From Ruminococcus sp. (GTDB lineage: Bacteria; Bacillota; Clostridia; Oscillospirales; Ruminococcaceae): a stretch of DNA of 42,814 bases. The notes under the pieces are model-generated. The model was not told where the DNA came from. It saw only the letters and a program-made list of their open reading frames with translations, and did no database searches. The stretch lies in NCBI GenBank assembly GCA_017622925.1, contig JAGAQC010000065.1, positions 1 through 42,814 on the forward strand, read 5' to 3'. Numbering within the stretch: position 1 is the stretch's first letter; every line of letters starts with the position of its first letter. The translations under genes were made by a program, and so were the position numbers. Shown one piece after another: positions 39,978 to 42,814 of this stretch.

Positions 39978-41276
39978 ATGAATAGAATAATATCTTCTGT
40001 AGTGTCAGCGGCGTTAACGGCTGCGATGCTGATACACTGCGTACCGTTTGTAAAGGTTTCTGCCGAAACAAAAGAAACAAAGCTAATCGCTCTGACTTTT
40101 GATGATGGTCCCAATACCACCACGACTAATGATGTTTTGGACATTTTGGAGAAATATGATGCAAAAGCATCCTTTTTCCTGATTGGTACCAACATCAATG
40201 AAGAAAGTGCACAGTCTGTCAAACGTGCTTACGACATGGGAATGGAAATTGACAACCATTCTAAAACGCACAGCAATATGTCAAAAATGTCAGCAGAGGA
40301 GATAAAAGTGGAGATCTCCTATGTTGATGATAAAGTAACAGAAATCACCGGTGAGCCGACCAAATTCTTCCGACCGCCATTCATTGATGTCAGTGAAAGT
40401 CTTTATGATGCTGTGGATCTACCGTTTATCTGCGGAATTGATTGCCAGGACTATATGGAAAATGTCACCGCACAAGAACGTGCTGATTATATTATGAACG
40501 GTGCGAAGGACGGTGTGATTGTCTTGCTGCACGATGCTGCCGGAAATCAGCAGACGGTGGATGCCTTAAAAATTGTTATGCCGCAGCTCGTGGAACAAGG
40601 CTATGAATTTGTCACGTTGACCGAATTGTTTGAACGGCAGGGAGAAACTCCGAAGGACAATATTCTCTATTCCAATGTCGCAAAATATCCTTGTGCGGAT
40701 TATCAGCAAAAACTGGAAATTTCATCCGAAACGCCTGACCGCATCCCTCTCGATCAAACCCTGCTGAGTGATCTTGGAGATGATTATGCGATAGAGCTGA
40801 ATTATACAAGTGGGACAGGCTATCCACCTGTGATTGCACTGCAAAGGTGGTCTTCCACGCCATCGATTTGGCATACGATACAGCCATTCTATTTTAACGG
40901 AGAGAAAGCCGTTTTTTTAGCGGAAGATATTCGTTCAGCGTTAAAACAACTCGACATCGGCTATAGCGATCTTGACGGAATCGCAGTCGCAGCGTACAGT
41001 GGAGAAATCATTTTGAGTCATGCAAAAATTCTCACAAAAACTGAAAATTCTGAAGATTTAATGGGTGATGTAAACAACGACAGAGCATTTAATGTTGCAG
41101 ATGTTGTTGCATTTCAAAAATGGCTACTTGCTGTACCGAATGTCAAACTTGAAGACTGGAAAGCTGCAGATTTTCGTAAGGACAACAAACTAAATGTTTT
41201 TGATCTATGTCTTATGAAGAGAGCTTTGCTCGCAAAAATGAATATAGCCGAAACGAATAGAGATGGACAGGCTTAA
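39978..41276 (+). CDS. secreted polysaccharide deacetylase with type I dockerin
   Basis: The protein has 432 residues from ATG 39978 (GAGGTG upstream). A signal peptide covers 1-29. The NodB deacetylase domain (about 35-220) has D42-D43 in TFDDGPN, H94 and H98 in HSKTH, R132 in FRPPF and H185 in LLHD, so metal and catalytic residues are intact. A beta-rich module (about 255-355) may bind carbohydrate. A type I dockerin (361-420) has two Ca-binding repeats, GDVNNDRAFNVADVVAFQKW and ADFRKDNKLNVFDLCLMK. The enzyme probably removes acetyl groups from xylan, chitin or peptidoglycan while docked to a cellulosome-like scaffold. Phage tail remnants lie on both sides. Confidence 0.93.
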   Translation: MNRIISSVVSAALTAAMLIHCVPFVKVSAETKETKLIALTFDDGPNTTTTNDVLDILEKYDAKASFFLIGTNINEESAQSVKRAYDMGMEIDNHSKTHSNMSKMSAEEIKVEISYVDDKVTEITGEPTKFFRPPFIDVSESLYDAVDLPFICGIDCQDYMENVTAQERADYIMNGAKDGVIVLLHDAAGNQQTVDALKIVMPQLVEQGYEFVTLTELFERQGETPKDNILYSNVAKYPCADYQQKLEISSETPDRIPLDQTLLSDLGDDYAIELNYTSGTGYPPVIALQRWSSTPSIWHTIQPFYFNGEKAVFLAEDIRSALKQLDIGYSDLDGIAVAAYSGEIILSHAKILTKTENSEDLMGDVNNDRAFNVADVVAFQKWLLAVPNVKLEDWKAADFRKDNKLNVFDLCLMKRALLAKMNIAETNRDGQA

Positions 41277-41299
41277 AAGAGAAAACTGAAAACCTTATG

Positions 41300-41328
41300 A
41301 AGGGTGAGTTGAGGATACTCACCCTTTT
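41300..41328 (+). terminator. terminator of the deacetylase gene
   Basis: AAGGGTGAGT (41300-41309) and ACTCACCCTT (41317-41326) form a perfect 10-bp stem with a 7-base loop, followed by two more Ts, 23 bases after the stop. Confidence 0.8.
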
Positions 41329-41332
41329 CACA

Positions 41333-41721
41333 CACACTCAATGCATTCCGTGTCTGCCGATAAATTTCCAGCCGTGACAGCGATTTAGGCGAATTATTCG
41401 TCTGATTCACCGTCCGGCTGTTATCGTAATTATTGATAACCGTTCCGGCAGGATTTCCGTCTTCATGGAAGAAGAAATTCCGTAAAGGCTCAGACCGATA
41501 TTAGAATCCAGCGTCATCTGCATGGCATTTGCAACGCCCTCAACAGCTTTTGAAATCAGCTTTTTGCTCTTGTTGATTCCCTCTGCAAGACCGCCGATGA
41601 AGTCCGGCATTCAGCTTTCAAAATCCGTCAGAGGATCTTCATCCGGCACGGAGAAGTGCAGGAAACTTTTGATTTTATCCGCTACGCCCGTAACAGCATC
41701 AGCAACAGCCGGCAGTATAAA
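41333..41721 (-). pseudogene. phage tail remnant 3: tape-measure C-terminus, broken
   Basis: On the minus strand the frame reads VADAVTGVADKIKSFLHFSV, PDEDPLTDFES, then TGA where Trp is usual, then MPDFIGGLAEGINKSKKLIS and GVANAMQM. After a frameshift it continues TVINNYDNSRTVNQTNNS and SRLEIYRQTRNALSV. This is the end of a siphophage tape-measure protein with one nonsense and one frameshift lesion. It is the longest of the three remnants and lies directly beyond the deacetylase terminator. Confidence 0.82.
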
Positions 41722-41866
41722 TTTACTGCTTGACACATACAATTACGTTGCCGAATGCGGTTTAGATGTGTTTGACCTTGAACGTGGTGAACGGCTTCAC
41801 TGCGAGAAATTATGGAGCAGTCTTGTAGGCTTTGCCGGGCGTGTATTGGATTTTGAAAATCGGTGA
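41722..41866 (+). pseudogene. unidentified gene tail
   Basis: After the tape-measure homology stops, a plus-strand frame reads DTYNYVAECGLDVFDLERGE then LHCEKLWSSLVGFAGRVLDF to a TGA. It looks like protein sequence but has no start of its own, so it is probably the 3' end of a lost gene. The family is not recognised, and no gene lies in the rest of 41277-41999. Confidence 0.3.
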
Positions 41867-41896
41867 TAGATCTAATGCAAACCTCTTTATAAAAAC

Positions 41897-41978
41897 GCAA
41901 AGAAAACTTTGCAAAAAACTCTTGACAAGTACGCTTGTTAGTGACATAATATATTTGCAATTGCAAAGAAAACTTGTC
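41897..41978 (+). promoter_or_regulatory. promoter with three dyad operators
   Basis: TTGACA (41922-41927) and CATAAT (41945-41950) with 17-base spacing drive the DUF6442/XRE pair. Three sites share a 6-4-6 dyad: GCAAAG-AAAA-CTTTGC (41897-41912), GACAAG-TACG-CTTGTT (41924-41939) and GCAAAG-AAAA-CTTGTC (41963-41978). The middle site covers the -35 box and the last lies just past the -10, so binding would repress. The XRE protein at 42316 is the likely ligand. Confidence 0.65.
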
Positions 41979-41999
41979 AAAGAATAAGGAGGAACAGTT

Positions 42000-42311
42000 A
42001 TGAACAAGGAAGAAATTTTATCAAAGAGCAGAGCAGAAGAAAATGATGAGGGACTTAGAGACGCTGAAAACAATGGACGCAAAATAGGAATAACTGCATT
42101 TTAAATTGTAGAAGCTATTATTATAATATTTAACTGGTGTGCAAATCAGCCGAATTATGTTCCATTCTCAATGCTTTGGGCATTCACTGCGGCGGAAGCG
42201 TATCCAAAATATAAATTTACAGGAAAAAAATCATTTTTAGCCACTACAATCGTTGGTGAATTTGTGGCGATACTTTTTCTGAGTGCACATATCATAAACG
42301 TGTTAAGGTGA
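42000..42311 (+). pseudogene. DUF6442-like membrane protein interrupted by one stop
   Basis: AAGGAGG precedes ATG 42000. The frame opens MNKEEILSKSRAEENDEG, as in DUF6442 proteins, and after 34 codons meets TAA (42102-42104). It then continues in the same frame with two hydrophobic segments (IVEAIIIIFNWC and FLATTIVGEFVAILFLSA) to TGA 42311. A single substitution would restore a 103-residue protein of the usual size and layout. Such genes are normally paired with an XRE regulator, as here (start 4 bases later). A sequencing error is possible. Confidence 0.75.
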
Positions 42312-42315
42312 TGAT

Positions 42316-42522
42316 ATGGACGATAAATTAGTATTAAAAAACAATTTGAAAAAAGTAAGGTTAGAATTGAATATGTCACAATCACAGCTTGCCGAAATGG
42401 TTGGAGTATCACGTAATACTATCAGTTCCATTGAAACGGGACAATTTAATCCCACGGCAAAACTGGCTCTTATTCTTTGTATTGCATTAGATAAGAAATT
42501 TGAGGATTTATTTTACTTTTAA
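42316..42522 (+). CDS. XRE-family HTH regulator
   Basis: The protein has 68 residues, a bare Cro/C1-type helix-turn-helix (LNMSQSQLAEMVGVSRNTIS, about 18-37, then IETGQFNPTAKLALILCIAL). It has the small size of regulators paired with short membrane proteins. AAGGTG precedes the ATG. It is very likely autoregulatory through the dyads at 41897-41978. Confidence 0.9.
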   Translation: MDDKLVLKNNLKKVRLELNMSQSQLAEMVGVSRNTISSIETGQFNPTAKLALILCIALDKKFEDLFYF

Positions 42523-42569
42523 ACCCGATATAAAATTTAGGATAATTTTTTCTTTGTTGAATTAAATAC

Positions 42570-42602
42570 AAGGAGCAACCGTAAAACTGACGCTCCTTTT
42601 TT
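42570..42602 (+). terminator. terminator of the XRE gene
   Basis: AAGGAGC (42570-42576) pairs with GCTCCTT (42592-42598), and the T run extends to six. It lies 47 bases after the XRE stop. Confidence 0.75.
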
Positions 42603-42620
42603 CATACTTGAAAGGAAGTA

Positions 42621-42794
42621 ATGCGTATACAGGAAGAAATCAACAGAAAAACTATTGTATTAGCCGTAAGTGCGGGACTGAAAAATAAACTGTGTAAATG
42701 CAATAAACACCAAAATTCTGACAATACTAAAAATGCAGTCAAACAGGGCAACGCTGAGGAGCGACCCGACGCAGGCTGTGAAATAAAACGATGA
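42621..42794 (+). CDS. small ORF, possibly a truncated PcfB-like mobile-element protein
   Basis: The ORF has 57 codons with AAAGGAAG before the ATG, opening MRIQEEINRKTIVLAVSAGL. The first 17 residues resemble the start of PcfB/DUF3801 proteins of conjugative elements. The rest (KCNKHQNSDNTKNA) does not and is rich in Cys, Asn and Lys, so it may be frameshifted or unrelated. Its stop overlaps the next start (ATGA). The identification is weak. Confidence 0.35.
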   Translation: MRIQEEINRKTIVLAVSAGLKNKLCKCNKHQNSDNTKNAVKQGNAEERPDAGCEIKR

Positions 42795-42814
42795 AAGACA
42801 GCGGCAGAAAAAAT
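42791..42814 (+). CDS. start of a gene cut by the window end
   Basis: ATG 42791 overlaps the preceding stop as ATGA, and eight codons (MKDSGRKN) are visible. Coupled translation with the upstream ORF is the only support, so nothing can be said of its function. Confidence 0.3.

Noticed and set aside
1-42814. CRISPR arrays, rRNA and tRNA genes
   Set aside because: No regularly spaced repeat-spacer units and no cloverleaf or rRNA-like sequence were noticed on reading both strands; a covariance-model scan was not possible.

Overview
The window looks like chromosome of a gut/rumen Ruminococcus-like firmicute (Oscillospiraceae), with several accessory tracts. The main clues are a secreted polysaccharide deacetylase ending in a type I dockerin (39978-41276), strong GGAGG-type ribosome sites, TTGACA-17-TATAAT promoters, and anaerobic metabolism by pyruvate formate-lyase. 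No rRNA, tRNA or CRISPR array was seen.

Left edge (1-1355): a replication or conjugation type module on the minus strand. It holds a partial tandem winged-helix Rep-like gene and a small upstream partner. Their leader carries iteron-like repeats, four exactly 10-bp-phased repeats and a promoter. Next (1364-11054, minus) is a compact five-gene operon: MoxR-type AAA+ ATPase, DUF5682, VWA, SWIM-zinc-finger and DUF4132 proteins. This is the same set as E. coli yehL-yehM-yehP-yehQ with yehI, a conserved ATPase/VWA system of unsettled function, proposed to act in biological conflict.

Housekeeping block (11401-20458): thyX, a DUF2156 protein, a DJ-1/PfpI protein, 5-formyl-THF cyclo-ligase, mltG and a U32/TrhP protein form one plus-strand operon. 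A polar amino-acid ABC transporter follows. Its binding protein is on the plus strand and its permease and ATPase are on the minus strand, with a nucleoside-phosphorylase gene lying between them.

Accessory tract (20549-30278): ISLre2 transposase remnants, a secreted small protein, a protein with an internally duplicated domain, and a minus-strand operon for nucleic-acid-related proteins (DnaQ-like exonuclease, DUF5131, an ASCH-DUF1810 fusion, NrnA-like DHH). The 3' end of the DHH gene is duplicated around a small membrane-protein gene. Two further membrane-protein genes follow. From 30419 to 33807 lie a GGDEF-family protein with a degenerate signature and an AI-2E family permease preceded by a 161-bp nested palindromic element.

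Most striking is 33980-36517. The pyruvate formate-lyase body carries the catalytic Cys-Cys pair but ends before the glycyl-radical domain. That domain is encoded by its own gene two ORFs downstream, and a third small Cys-containing ORF resembling part of the radical domain sits between them.

Right tract (36551-42814): small accessory genes, each with its own promoter, in which phage tail remnants recur. Antisense tape-measure C-termini and distal-tail N-termini bracket individual genes. This is the pattern expected if the genes were phage morons sitting between those two tail genes. The window ends with an XRE regulator, a DUF6442 gene broken by one stop, three dyad operators and the start of a further small gene set. 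A 123-bp terminator-plus-promoter repeat occurs twice (17871, 36551) and a 43-bp promoter repeat occurs three times (1313, 11088, 20509), linking unrelated operons.
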